From the NCBI GenBank assembly GCA_041671025.1, contig JBAZCI010000014.1:1-29536 (forward strand): a DNA stretch of 29,536 nt, in the 5' to 3' direction. The position numbers and the translations under genes are program-made. Origin of the DNA: JBAZCI01 sp041671025. GTDB taxonomy: Bacteria; Patescibacteriota; Patescibacteriia; UBA10025. Positions 1 to 5,588 of this stretch are shown piece by piece. Numbering within the stretch: position 1 is the first letter of the stretch; every line of letters starts with the position of its first letter. A model generated the notes under the pieces. It was not told the origin of the DNA. It searched no databases and saw nothing but the letters and a program-made list of their open reading frames with translations.

Positions 1-2
1 AG

Positions 3-284
3 CACACGAAGAAAATTTCCAAATGGGCGTTTGACCAATTGTGTGAGGCGGCTGGGAATAGGTGGTTCGCGAAAACCCGGTATACGATTGATCACGGAGG
101 ATTTCCGATTTTCGTAGATGTATTCCGTGGCAGGCATGAAGGTTTGATCCTGCTCACGCACGAATGCGCTTCTCTTGAATCGGCGCAACGACTCATACTG
201 CCGAGGGGGTTAGTCGGCAAAAAAGTCAGCAGGAGTTCCGGGTATAGGGATTTCAATCTTGCACACTATGGTGTGCCAAAATAA
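3..284 (+). CDS. CYTH-domain protein, C-terminal part (5' end outside window)
   Basis: The open frame runs from the left edge to a TAA at 282-284, so the gene begins upstream of the window; a TTG at 39 is not needed as a start. The visible residues have the pattern of the C-terminal half of a CYTH domain, the triphosphate tunnel fold shared by class IV adenylate cyclases and thiamine/inorganic triphosphatases. This includes a KTRY strand, then a D-V-F-x-G strand followed by 'GLILLTHECAS', and a final segment in which a short loop leads to a YRDFNLA-like helix. CYTH proteins bind a phosphate chain with Mg2+ in a beta barrel. In typical members the central strand reads E-x-E; here it reads T-H-E, so activity cannot be assumed. 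Substrate unknown. The family call rests on pattern only. Confidence 0.6.
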   Translation, partial: HTKKISKWAFDQLCEAAGNRWFAKTRYTIDHGGFPIFVDVFRGRHEGLILLTHECASLESAQRLILPRGLVGKKVSRSSGYRDFNLAHYGVPK

Positions 285-341
285 GCGCACTGCGTGGGTA
301 CGGGGTTCACATAGATGAACCTCTTTTTTATACTAGAAAAG

Positions 342-391
342 TTGACAAATCAAAGCAGTTTGTTAAGGTTGAATAAATTTGTACCTAATAT
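342..391 (+). promoter_or_regulatory. possible promoter for the 420-749 gene
   Basis: A perfect -35 hexamer TTGACA lies at 342-347. The -10 is unclear: TAAGGT at 364-369 (16-nt spacer) is weak and a better A/T-rich TAATAT at 386-391 is too far. Only the -35 is convincing. Confidence 0.3.
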
Positions 392-419
392 ATCAACAAC
401 CCCTTTTGAGGAGGCAATG

Positions 420-749
420 ATGCAGTTGTCATTCATGAAGAGGAGTATTTCCTCACGAGTAGTGGGCATATGCGCTATAGCCGTAGGGCTCAGTATCTTG
501 GTTTTTGTAAACTTCACAACAGCGCAACCGGCCGATACGTTCAAATGGCCGGAGATTACCTACGGACATCGTTACGAAAATGGCGTGTATCGTCTGTACG
601 GTACATATGATCAAATTGCACAGACGATTGCATACCTGAATAATCCGGGTTACAACATGCGACTTGTTGCAATGACGACCCCGACGGATAGAATCGCGGA
701 CGGCAAGGACGAATGTTTCGTTGTCTTTGAGCGAGTGAGCAAAAAGTAA
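420..749 (+). CDS. small exported or membrane-anchored protein, unknown function
   Basis: Not recognised. The start at 420 is chosen because a strong GAGGAGG lies at 408-414 with 5-nt spacing; an ATG at 417 is too close to it and the upstream ATG at 315 has no ribosome site. The 109-residue product has a basic N terminus (MKRS), one hydrophobic segment at about residues 15-30 and an A-Q-P junction that could be a signal peptidase site. About 75 residues of mature domain follow. That domain has many aromatic residues (YGHRYENGVYRLYGTYDQ) and ends in a strand 'ECFVVFERV'. It looks like a small alpha/beta extracytoplasmic domain. A bidirectional terminator follows directly. The protein call is sure; the function is open. 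Confidence 0.6.
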   Translation: MQLSFMKRSISSRVVGICAIAVGLSILVFVNFTTAQPADTFKWPEITYGHRYENGVYRLYGTYDQIAQTIAYLNNPGYNMRLVAMTTPTDRIADGKDECFVVFERVSKK

Positions 750-798
750 CGACAATGTGAGACGGTCGACAGGGAATTTCCCCAACAAAAAAAGCACT

Positions 799-828
799 TA
801 AGTCAGATATCTTTATCTGACTTTTTTA
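799..828. terminator. bidirectional Rho-independent terminator
   Basis: Inverted repeat AGTCAGATA (801-809) / TATCTGACT (814-822) with a 4-nt loop is followed by a T-run on the plus strand and preceded by an A-run (785-793) that forms a T-run on the minus strand. It lies between the convergent 420-749 gene and tsaD and overlaps the tsaD stop codon. Confidence 0.85.
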
Positions 829-1845
829 TACCAACTCCCAATTTGGATCCGCGTCAATCCTGTCCCAGCGGTCGCTTTTCTTATTTTTGTAGTTAAAATA
901 TCCAGCCACGGCAATCATGGTTGCGTTGTCTGTGCACAAATTCATCGGCGGTGTATAGAAGGCGGCTTTTGGAAGTGCAGTTTTGAGGCTGGACCGAAGT
1001 GTTTCTCTCAAAGGTGTATTAGCGGCAACTCCGCCTGCGAGGAGGACGGTTTTAGCTTTGAACTTCTCAGCGGCAATAACAGTTTTTTCTACAAGTACAT
1101 CGACGGCCGCCTGTTGGAATGACGCGGCAATGTTTGATTTGTCTTTTGCCGTTATCTTCTTTTTCTTTTGAACGGTATAGAGCACAGATGTTTTCAATCC
1201 GGCAAAACTGAATTCGTGATTTTTGTCATTCAACATCGGTCGCGGGAAATCGTATGCGTCCGGACTGCCTTTGGTTGCCGCTTTTTGTATCGCGGGGCCG
1301 CCGGGATATGAGAGATGAAGAATTTTTGCCACCTTGTCGAATGCCTCCCCTGCCGCATCATCGCGTGTCCTCCCGATGAGCGTGTATGAGCCGTGTTTTT
1401 TCATCAGGATGAGCTCCGTATGGCCGCCGGAGACAACCAGGCTCACGGCCGGAAAGAGTATGTCAGGATGCTGGACCCAGTTTGAATAGATGTGGCCTTC
1501 GATATGGTTAACGCCTACGAGCGGTTTCTTCCAGATAAACGCAAGTGAAGCGGCTGTTTGCACGCCTACGGCAAGCGACGTCATGAGACCGGGTCCGCGG
1601 GTAACCGTGATCAGGTCGATATTTCGCTCGGTGATGCGAGCTTTTTTCAATGCGTATGCGAGGGTCGGAATGATATTGCGCACATGTTCGCGTGCGGCAA
1701 CTTCGGGCACGACGCCGCCATATTTAGCGTGTGTCGGGATTTGGGATGAAACGACGTGCGCGCGCACGAAAAAGTGGTTGCGTACCGCATCGACAACGCT
1801 GATTGCCGTTTCATCGCATGAAGTTTCAATGGAGAGGATGGTCAT
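826..1845 (-). CDS. tsaD: tRNA N6-adenosine threonylcarbamoyltransferase TsaD
   Basis: TsaD transfers the threonylcarbamoyl group from TC-AMP to A37 of ANN-decoding tRNAs, working in the cytoplasm with TsaB and TsaE. The 339-residue length is normal. The ASKHA-fold hallmarks are visible: N-terminal 'SIETSCDETA' (5-14), the metal-ligand pair in 'NHIEGH' (His114, His118), the glycine-rich 'SGGHTEL' (139-145), 'DDAAGEAFDKVA' (162-173), 'GGVAAN' (271-276) and the third metal ligand in 'CTDNA' (Asp306). It starts 5 nt after the stop of the pyruvate kinase gene, has no Shine-Dalgarno of its own, and is probably co-transcribed and translationally coupled with it. The two functions are unrelated, so this is a housekeeping pairing rather than a pathway. 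Identification is secure. Confidence 0.97.
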   Translation of the reverse strand: MTILSIETSCDETAISVVDAVRNHFFVRAHVVSSQIPTHAKYGGVVPEVAAREHVRNIIPTLAYALKKARITERNIDLITVTRGPGLMTSLAVGVQTAASLAFIWKKPLVGVNHIEGHIYSNWVQHPDILFPAVSLVVSGGHTELILMKKHGSYTLIGRTRDDAAGEAFDKVAKILHLSYPGGPAIQKAATKGSPDAYDFPRPMLNDKNHEFSFAGLKTSVLYTVQKKKKITAKDKSNIAASFQQAAVDVLVEKTVIAAEKFKAKTVLLAGGVAANTPLRETLRSSLKTALPKAAFYTPPMNLCTDNATMIAVAGYFNYKNKKSDRWDRIDADPNWELV

Positions 1846-1850
1846 TGCCG

Positions 1851-2882
1851 TTATTTCATAACAGATAGCCCGGGCGTTTCCATTTCCCGGATAATTTCCT
1901 TTGCCACCGTTACCGCACGTTCGGGCGTTGTGCTATGCGCAGTTTCCGCACAGAGCATGACGGCGTCGGCGCCATCAAGGCATATATTGGTGAGATCCAA
2001 AATATCGGAACGCATGGGGATATGATTGTCCAGGAGAGACTGAAGTATTTGCGTAGCGACAATAACGTATTTTTTCTTTTCGTGCGCTTTGCGGATCAGA
2101 TATTTTTGCACTTTCCCGAGTTTGGCATAGGGTACCAATAATCCTAAGTCGCCACGTGCCACCATGATGCCGCCAACATGATCCAGTATCTGGTCAATAT
2201 GTTCTATGCCTTTGGGCGATTCTATTTTTGCAATGATCTGCGGATTCCAATTCGTTGTAGTTACCTTCTGTAGCATGCCGACAAGCTCCTTAGCCATGTC
2301 CCCCGAATTTACAAAAGAAAATGCCACCATCTCGGGCCGGCATTGTGGCAGGATATTAATTATTTCCTTCACAAAAGGTGTTACATGATTGAGTTGATCA
2401 GCGGCATGTGGGATGGTGACGGCGGTATGAAAGTTGAGCACTCCCGCATTTTCCGTTGTAACTATCACATGATTTGGGTCGACAACCGTGTCTACACGAT
2501 AAGCCACCTGTCCGTCCCCCGTATAAAAAATGTCGTTCACGCGCAAATTATTTCCAAATCCTTCCAGAGTCATCGGTACGAATTCGAAGGGATCGGCGGA
2601 CTCTTCGGCATATTTGAAATGTAAGGAAGTGCCGGCTTTAAGCAGTATTTTTTCTTGCGGGAAATGTCCTAATCGAATTTTTGCTTCAGGAAGATCGGCG
2701 AGAAGTTTGACGCGTTTTCCGGATTCATCAAGCTGGTTGCGGGCATTTTGGAGCGCGGTTGCAATATCCTCAAGTCCCCAGTGTGAACATTTTACACGGA
2801 AGCAATTTATTCCTGCCTCAATCATCCGCTGGTTGCGGTCATGATAGTACGGTTTTTTCCAAATAGTTGCGATAACGTCCAT
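1851..2882 (-). CDS. pyk: minimal pyruvate kinase lacking the C-terminal domain
   Basis: Pyruvate kinase family: phosphoenolpyruvate + ADP to pyruvate + ATP, the last step of glycolysis. At 343 residues it holds the catalytic barrel (about 1-71 and 160-335) and the inserted B domain (about 72-160), but lacks the roughly 120-residue C domain that carries allosteric sites in the usual 470-residue enzymes. Retained: Arg29 and Ser33 of the R-x-N-F-S-H motif, Asp63, catalytic Lys219, Mg2+ ligands Glu221 and Asp245 (AKIE, ARGDLG), and the 'ATQ' turn (276-278). Odd: the potassium ligand Asn is Lys31, and Lys68 sits where K+-dependent enzymes have Glu (Glu117 in rabbit muscle enzyme numbering). This is the change known in K+-independent enzymes. 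The protein is divergent, so a changed substrate cannot be excluded. The ATG is 6 nt from a good -10 box, suggesting a leaderless mRNA. Confidence 0.88.
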   Translation of the reverse strand: MDVIATIWKKPYYHDRNQRMIEAGINCFRVKCSHWGLEDIATALQNARNQLDESGKRVKLLADLPEAKIRLGHFPQEKILLKAGTSLHFKYAEESADPFEFVPMTLEGFGNNLRVNDIFYTGDGQVAYRVDTVVDPNHVIVTTENAGVLNFHTAVTIPHAADQLNHVTPFVKEIINILPQCRPEMVAFSFVNSGDMAKELVGMLQKVTTTNWNPQIIAKIESPKGIEHIDQILDHVGGIMVARGDLGLLVPYAKLGKVQKYLIRKAHEKKKYVIVATQILQSLLDNHIPMRSDILDLTNICLDGADAVMLCAETAHSTTPERAVTVAKEIIREMETPGLSVMK

Positions 2883-2888
2883 GAGATA

Positions 2889-2917
2889 AGTATGCGTGAG
2901 GATGAGTCCAAATACAA
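2889..2917 (-). promoter_or_regulatory. promoter of the pyk-tsaD unit, probably leaderless
   Basis: On the minus strand TTGTAT (2917-2912) and CATACT (2894-2889) are separated by exactly 17 nt. Only 6 nt separate the -10 box from the ATG at 2882, so transcription would begin at or beside the start codon. No Shine-Dalgarno is present. Confidence 0.6.
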
Positions 2918-2929
2918 GTCATCATCCTA

Positions 2930-2959
2930 TTGTTTCGTGCGTAGTATCTTTGCTACACT
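2930..2959 (+). promoter_or_regulatory. promoter of the two-gene 3010-3416 unit
   Basis: TTGTTT at 2930-2935, an 18-nt spacer and TACACT at 2954-2959, preceded by TGC, which makes it an extended -10. The identical TTGCTACACT string is found in the hsp20 promoter at 12385-12394. Confidence 0.6.
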
Positions 2960-3009
2960 TTATGCAGATAAGATAGATCATTATCAATACGCAGACTGGA
3001 GGTCAGCAG

Positions 3010-3213
3010 ATGGTACCTGAAGTAAAAGTACGGACCGGGGAGCGCTCAAAAAGTGCATACGGGTATGCAAGGCAAAATGGACGGTCTTTATCTTCGTCTT
3101 TGTCAGGGAGACACGGAGTATCGAATAGTATGAAATACGTTGAAGTCGAAGAATTCCAATGGGAAAGCCAATTCCACCCCTGGAAGCAACCGAAACGGAA
3201 CAGAGGCCGCTGA
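3010..3213 (+). CDS. 67-residue protein of unknown function, first of a coupled pair
   Basis: Not recognised. Support for a real gene is positional. An extended -10 promoter lies at 2930-2959, a strong GGAGGT at 2998-3003 sits 6 nt before the ATG, and the stop overlaps the next start as TGATG (3211-3215). The product is basic and low in hydrophobic residues: an N-terminal half rich in Gly, Ser, Arg and Lys (likely flexible), then 'YVEVEEFQW' followed by a W/P/K/R tail. There is no membrane segment or signal peptide. It could be a small nucleic-acid-binding or regulatory protein, but nothing in the sequence proves this. Confidence 0.5.
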   Translation: MVPEVKVRTGERSKSAYGYARQNGRSLSSSLSGRHGVSNSMKYVEVEEFQWESQFHPWKQPKRNRGR

Positions 3214-3416
3214 TGTCACAAGGAAGATCAAGGCAGAATACGATGTTTATCCGCGAAGTTCTCGCGAATGGAGGGAGCCGGTTACAACGATATTTGCGCG
3301 CCGTGGATATTGCAGAAGAAGTCCAGCAGCAAGAACGGGACAGAATTAACCGTTTGCGCTCTGAACGCTGTTCATTTCGTTCGCTGTGTCAGAGATTCAG
3401 CCCGTGGACTATTTGA
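3213..3416 (+). CDS. 67-residue helical protein of unknown function, second of a coupled pair
   Basis: Not recognised. The ATG at 3213 shares one base with the stop of the preceding gene (TGATG) and a weak AGAGG lies at 3202-3206, so it is probably translated by coupling. An in-frame upstream ATG at 3159 lies inside the first gene and has no ribosome site. The product has the same length as its partner (67 residues). It is predicted to be mostly helical, with a highly charged amphipathic stretch 'RAVDIAEEVQQQERDRINRL' in the middle and basic ends. A terminator hairpin follows at 3444-3470. A two-protein regulatory or toxin-antitoxin pair is conceivable from layout alone, but no known toxin or antitoxin motif is visible. 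Confidence 0.5.
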   Translation: MSQGRSRQNTMFIREVLANGGSRLQRYLRAVDIAEEVQQQERDRINRLRSERCSFRSLCQRFSPWTI

Positions 3417-3443
3417 TTTAACGGGCAAGGACGGCAACACTCA

Positions 3444-3470
3444 AGATGTGCATTACGCACGTCTTTTTTT
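3444..3470 (+). terminator. terminator of the two-gene unit
   Basis: AGATGTGC (3444-3451) pairs with GCACGTCT (3457-3464), with one G-T wobble and a 5-nt loop, followed by a run of seven T. It overlaps the 3' end of the convergent GIY-YIG gene. Confidence 0.7.
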
Positions 3471-3704
3471 GATTAGTTTCAACTTTTTCTGTCGTGGTAG
3501 TTGTTTCAGACGGTATTCCGCTCGCGATGCCGTAGATCGAGTACGGAATTTTTTTGAATACACTAATTTTACCGGTCGTCGGGATCGAGTATACTTTGCA
3601 CCACGTTTACCGTAGTTATGTTCTTTTATTCTTTGCGCTAAATCTACGGTGATCCCTGTGTAGAGGGTGCCGTCTGCGCATTTGAGAAGATAAAGGTAAT
3701 ACAT
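3453..3704 (-). CDS. GIY-YIG domain nuclease-like protein (YhbQ/UPF0213 type)
   Basis: An 83-residue single-domain GIY-YIG protein. The domain hallmarks are in order: 'YYLYLLKCADGTLYTGIT' carries the paired Y-x-L...Y-T-G-I motif (residues 2-18), Arg25 in 'LAQRIKEHN' is the conserved catalytic-type Arg, and 'GAKYTRSRRPVKLVY' (35-49) is the typical second block. A basic C-terminal helix follows. Family members are small cytoplasmic nucleases of uncertain biological role. The ATG lies one base from a 25-bp copy of the tRNA-Glu 3' end (3706-3730), and no Shine-Dalgarno or clear promoter is seen. Part of the same coding pattern seems to survive as a scrap near 5215-5245, which suggests that this gene type has been copied and lost beside tRNA-Glu. 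Confidence 0.88.
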   Translation of the reverse strand: MYYLYLLKCADGTLYTGITVDLAQRIKEHNYGKRGAKYTRSRRPVKLVYSKKFRTRSTASRAEYRLKQLPRQKKLKLIKKRRA

Positions 3705-3705
3705 A

Positions 3706-3730
3706 GGATGGTAGCCTCAATGGGAATCGG
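3706..3730 (-). repeat. partial copy of the tRNA-Glu 3' end
   Basis: The plus strand here matches 5451-5475, the 3' end of tRNA-Glu with its CCA and 3 more bases, at all but three of 25 positions. The copy begins one base upstream of the GIY-YIG start codon. It cannot fold as a tRNA because the rest of the gene is absent. Confidence 0.75.
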
Positions 3731-3756
3731 GTCATGGTCGATACCGCACACTGTAG

Positions 3757-3772
3757 CCCTTCGATTCCTTCG
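3757..3772. repeat. dispersed repeat CCCTTCGATTCCTTCG, copy 1
   Basis: A 16-bp string found three times in the window (3757, 5197, 5386). Copies 1 and 3 also share the next 12 bases (with two differences) and a later TTACAGTAGA, so a longer unit of about 45 bp was duplicated. Confidence 0.8.
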
Positions 3773-3876
3773 TATCCAAAAACGCCCGCTGAGTTACAGT
3801 AGATTTTGGGGTTTAGAATAATATTTTCGGTACACGATCTTTGCGACTTGTCTAAGAGATTGAGTCAATAGTATAT

Positions 3877-4935
3877 TCATTCAGTACTATCGATAGAAAA
3901 TTCGTCGATTGAAAGCTGTCCCGTTGGTTTGTCCCCGGCAGGAAAACCAATAAAGGAAATTCCATAGCTATCGACATTTGCTAAGGCTTCATTGAGTGTA
4001 CCAGGATTTTCTCCAGGCTTGATTGGACTCCAGCTATTATGCCAAGATGCAGGGTCGTTAACCAGAATAAACGTGATTTTTTCACTCCAGTTACCCTCTG
4101 CAGCTTGTAGGGCGTACGCTGTGTAGTGCCATCGAGCGTGGGTTTTGTTATTTACTATCCAAAAATATATTTGAGCTCCTTTCGTCATGAGTTTATCTCC
4201 CCGCAAGTAAAATGAAATCGATTTGTTACTTAAATTGGCTGAGGTATTCCCGGACCATTGTTGGTAAGTCAAGAATGCGAGGATAGAGTTTGGGGTCTCT
4301 GGCGTATCGATAGCCCATCTAGAGTCGTCAGTAGAAATATATGCCCCATTGTTTACTCCGCCCTGATTATGCCAAGTAACCGGATAAAAAATATTATACG
4401 GGAGGTGATTACTAAAATAATATGTCCACCAATGGTTTGTACCATTTTCAAAAGACACTGGAGAAATCACTGCTTGATTATTCATAAGTTGATCATCGAG
4501 ATTCGGGCCAGGGGAGCAGGGCCCGTCAATCTGAAAGACGTTCAGACATGGCGCTGATACAGTATCACGATGCAAAGATACCTGTACGTGACGTCGACTA
4601 ACTTTATCATTAGCATTTTTAAATTCAGCAAATAACGTAGTTTTCATTACTCCGGTAGGCAACCACCACCAGCGGTATTTCCTAACCTGCTCCCAATCAG
4701 CCAAATTTAACTCAGCCTCAGTATTACCGAAACGCATTGTTTTTGAATCACCAAGATGTATTTCGAGAAGTGCTGGCGACATGTTGTCGCGACCATAATC
4801 TGCCGTGTGGACTACAATTTTTGGAGAAACGGTCACAGTAGTCGGTAGTCTGTTTGTGGCGTACATTGTCAGCAAACTACCCAATATGATCATTGAGGTG
4901 ATTAGTGTCCACCAAAAACCCTTTGAGAATGTCAT
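3877..4935 (-). CDS. membrane-anchored beta-rich protein with a possible C-terminal jelly-roll domain
   Basis: Not recognised as a named family. The ATG at 4935 is preferred: a perfect extended -10 (TGGTATAAT, 4959-4951) lies between it and the upstream alternative start at 4983, so the longer form would begin before its own promoter. The 352-residue product has an N-terminal membrane anchor (about residues 8-27), then about 95 residues with strand pattern and 'YRWWW'. From about residue 160 it has a W/Y/N-rich region that ends in 'SYGISFIGFPAGDKPTGQLSIDEFSID'. That ending resembles the last strands of galactose-binding or carbohydrate-binding jelly rolls, which is inference from pattern. The gene looks visibly richer in A/T than its neighbours and sits between copies of the tRNA-Glu 3' end, so acquisition by transfer is plausible. 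Confidence 0.7.
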   Translation of the reverse strand: MTFSKGFWWTLITSMIILGSLLTMYATNRLPTTVTVSPKIVVHTADYGRDNMSPALLEIHLGDSKTMRFGNTEAELNLADWEQVRKYRWWWLPTGVMKTTLFAEFKNANDKVSRRHVQVSLHRDTVSAPCLNVFQIDGPCSPGPNLDDQLMNNQAVISPVSFENGTNHWWTYYFSNHLPYNIFYPVTWHNQGGVNNGAYISTDDSRWAIDTPETPNSILAFLTYQQWSGNTSANLSNKSISFYLRGDKLMTKGAQIYFWIVNNKTHARWHYTAYALQAAEGNWSEKITFILVNDPASWHNSWSPIKPGENPGTLNEALANVDSYGISFIGFPAGDKPTGQLSIDEFSIDSTE

Positions 4936-4950
4936 AGTTTTTATGAGGAG

Positions 4951-4959
4951 ATTATACCA
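4951..4959 (-). promoter_or_regulatory. extended -10 promoter of the beta-rich protein gene
   Basis: Minus strand TGGTATAAT, a perfect extended -10, lies 15 nt before the ATG at 4935. The leader would be only about 8-10 nt, with no Shine-Dalgarno. No good -35 is visible, which extended -10 promoters tolerate. Confidence 0.65.
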
Positions 4960-5196
4960 TCTTGGACCAAAGAATGACCACAAGCTACACCGCTTTGATC
5001 GTTGCAGTTATGTATTTATTGGATGCTAGGCTCAGTATGAGGAAAGTTTTTGCTTCAATGAACTCGTATAGTAGAACCAAAGAATCTGCAAAAAATCCTC
5101 TTCCCCCGTCGCTCGTAGCGCGGCATCGCCGCAGGCTCGCTCCTCCTCCAGAGCCCGGGTCCCCAAAAAACTAAAGCCGTTTAGTTTTTTGATGTA

Positions 5197-5212
5197 CCCT
5201 TCGATTCCTTCG
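5197..5212. repeat. dispersed repeat CCCTTCGATTCCTTCG, copy 2
   Basis: Exact 16-bp match to 3757-3772 and 5386-5401. The sequence after it differs from the other two copies. Confidence 0.8.
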
Positions 5213-5264
5213 CGTATAGAATCGACTACGAGTATAATTCTTTGCAGGTATGTAGATGAGTTGC

Positions 5265-5284
5265 TGGTAGCCCCAAGGGGAATC
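5265..5284 (-). repeat. exact 20-bp copy of the tRNA-Glu 3' end
   Basis: Plus strand TGGTAGCCCCAAGGGGAATC is identical to 5454-5473, i.e. CCA, discriminator, acceptor strand and half of the T stem of tRNA-Glu. Such duplicated tRNA 3' ends are the usual mark of site-specific integration, but no integrase is present here. Confidence 0.8.
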
Positions 5285-5385
5285 CTGCTCACCCGTCGTA
5301 AACCACCGCGTGCTCGCGGTTCCGGTTTACTCCTCCTTCGCAGCCGGGGTTCCTCATCGACTGCCAGTGGCAGTCGCTTCGGATA

Positions 5386-5401
5386 CCCTTCGATTCCTTC
5401 G
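5386..5401. repeat. dispersed repeat CCCTTCGATTCCTTCG, copy 3
   Basis: Exact copy of 3757-3772; homology continues to about 5432 (CAAAAACG, then TTACAGTAGA), as it does after copy 1. Confidence 0.8.
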
Positions 5402-5453
5402 CATTCAAAAACGAAAATGTAAATTACAGTAGACCTGCTGATTTATTATCGGA

Positions 5454-5528
5454 TGGTAGCCCCAAGGGGAATCGAACCCCTATTACCACATTGAAAGCGT
5501 GGTGTCCTAACCATTAGACGATGGGGCC
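5454..5528 (-). tRNA. tRNA-Glu (anticodon TTC), CCA encoded
   Basis: Read on the minus strand the gene begins GGCCCCA at 5528 and ends with acceptor AGCCCCA-complement, discriminator A (5457) and an encoded CCA (5456-5454). The seven-pair acceptor stem has one G-T pair at the first position. The anticodon loop CTTTCAA (5497-5491) holds TTC at 5495-5493, flanked by a 5-bp CACGC/ATGTG-type stem with a wobble. The T arm is AGGGG-TTCGATT-CCCCT. The D arm contains GGTTAGGAC, as expected for tRNA-Glu. The gene is flanked on one side by fragments of its own 3' end. A minus-strand TTGACT at 5583-5578 may belong to its promoter. Confidence 0.95.
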
Positions 5529-5555
5529 ACGGTACATCGCTTTAGGATGCCGACA

Positions 5556-5564
5556 TGGTATAGT
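5556..5564 (+). promoter_or_regulatory. extended -10 promoter of the protease-sigma operon
   Basis: TGGTATAGT, an extended -10, ends 24 nt before the ATG at 5589. The predicted leader is about 18 nt and has no Shine-Dalgarno. The minus strand here also carries TATACT-like strings that may serve tRNA-Glu, so the two promoters overlap face to face. Confidence 0.5.
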
Positions 5565-5588
5565 ATACAGGTGTTTTAGTCAATCATA

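Larger units (their letters stand above)
4936..5453. other. non-coding repeat- and palindrome-rich stretch beside tRNA-Glu
   Basis: No credible gene in about 500 bp. It holds palindromes: AAAAAACTAAA/TTTAGTTTTTT (5165-5175/5180-5190), a nested hairpin GTAAACC...GGTTTAC (5298-5304/5324-5330) around ACCGCG/CGCGGT, and CGACTGCCA/TGGCAGTCG (5358-5376). It also holds two copies of the 16-bp repeat (5197, 5386) and one copy of the tRNA-Glu 3' end (5265). The two blocks 5100-5212 and 5297-5401 have the same order: hairpin, CTCCTCC, hairpin, 16-bp repeat. This looks like a decayed duplication. A minus-strand frame is open over 5032-5292, but it runs through the repeats and shows no domain. Confidence 0.6.

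Noticed and set aside
3010..3416. Toxin-antitoxin call for the two small genes
   Set aside because: Layout fits, but neither protein shows a recognisable toxin fold, DNA-binding motif or catalytic residue, so I left them as unknown.
3268..3615. A 115-codon plus-strand frame
   Set aside because: It overlaps the coupled gene at 3213-3416, passes through its terminator and lies antisense to the GIY-YIG gene; no ribosome site.
4936..4983. Longer start of the beta-rich protein gene
   Set aside because: The perfect extended -10 box lies inside this segment, so the transcript would begin after the longer start.
5165..5190. Perfect 11-bp palindrome as a standard terminator
   Set aside because: It has the right shape on either strand, but no gene ends near it and the T-run is part of the stem; I kept it as a repeat-region hairpin.
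5032..5292. An 86-codon open frame on the minus strand
   Set aside because: It runs through the palindromes, the 16-bp repeat and the tRNA-end copy, has no ribosome site, and shows no domain apart from a possible GIY-YIG scrap in another frame.
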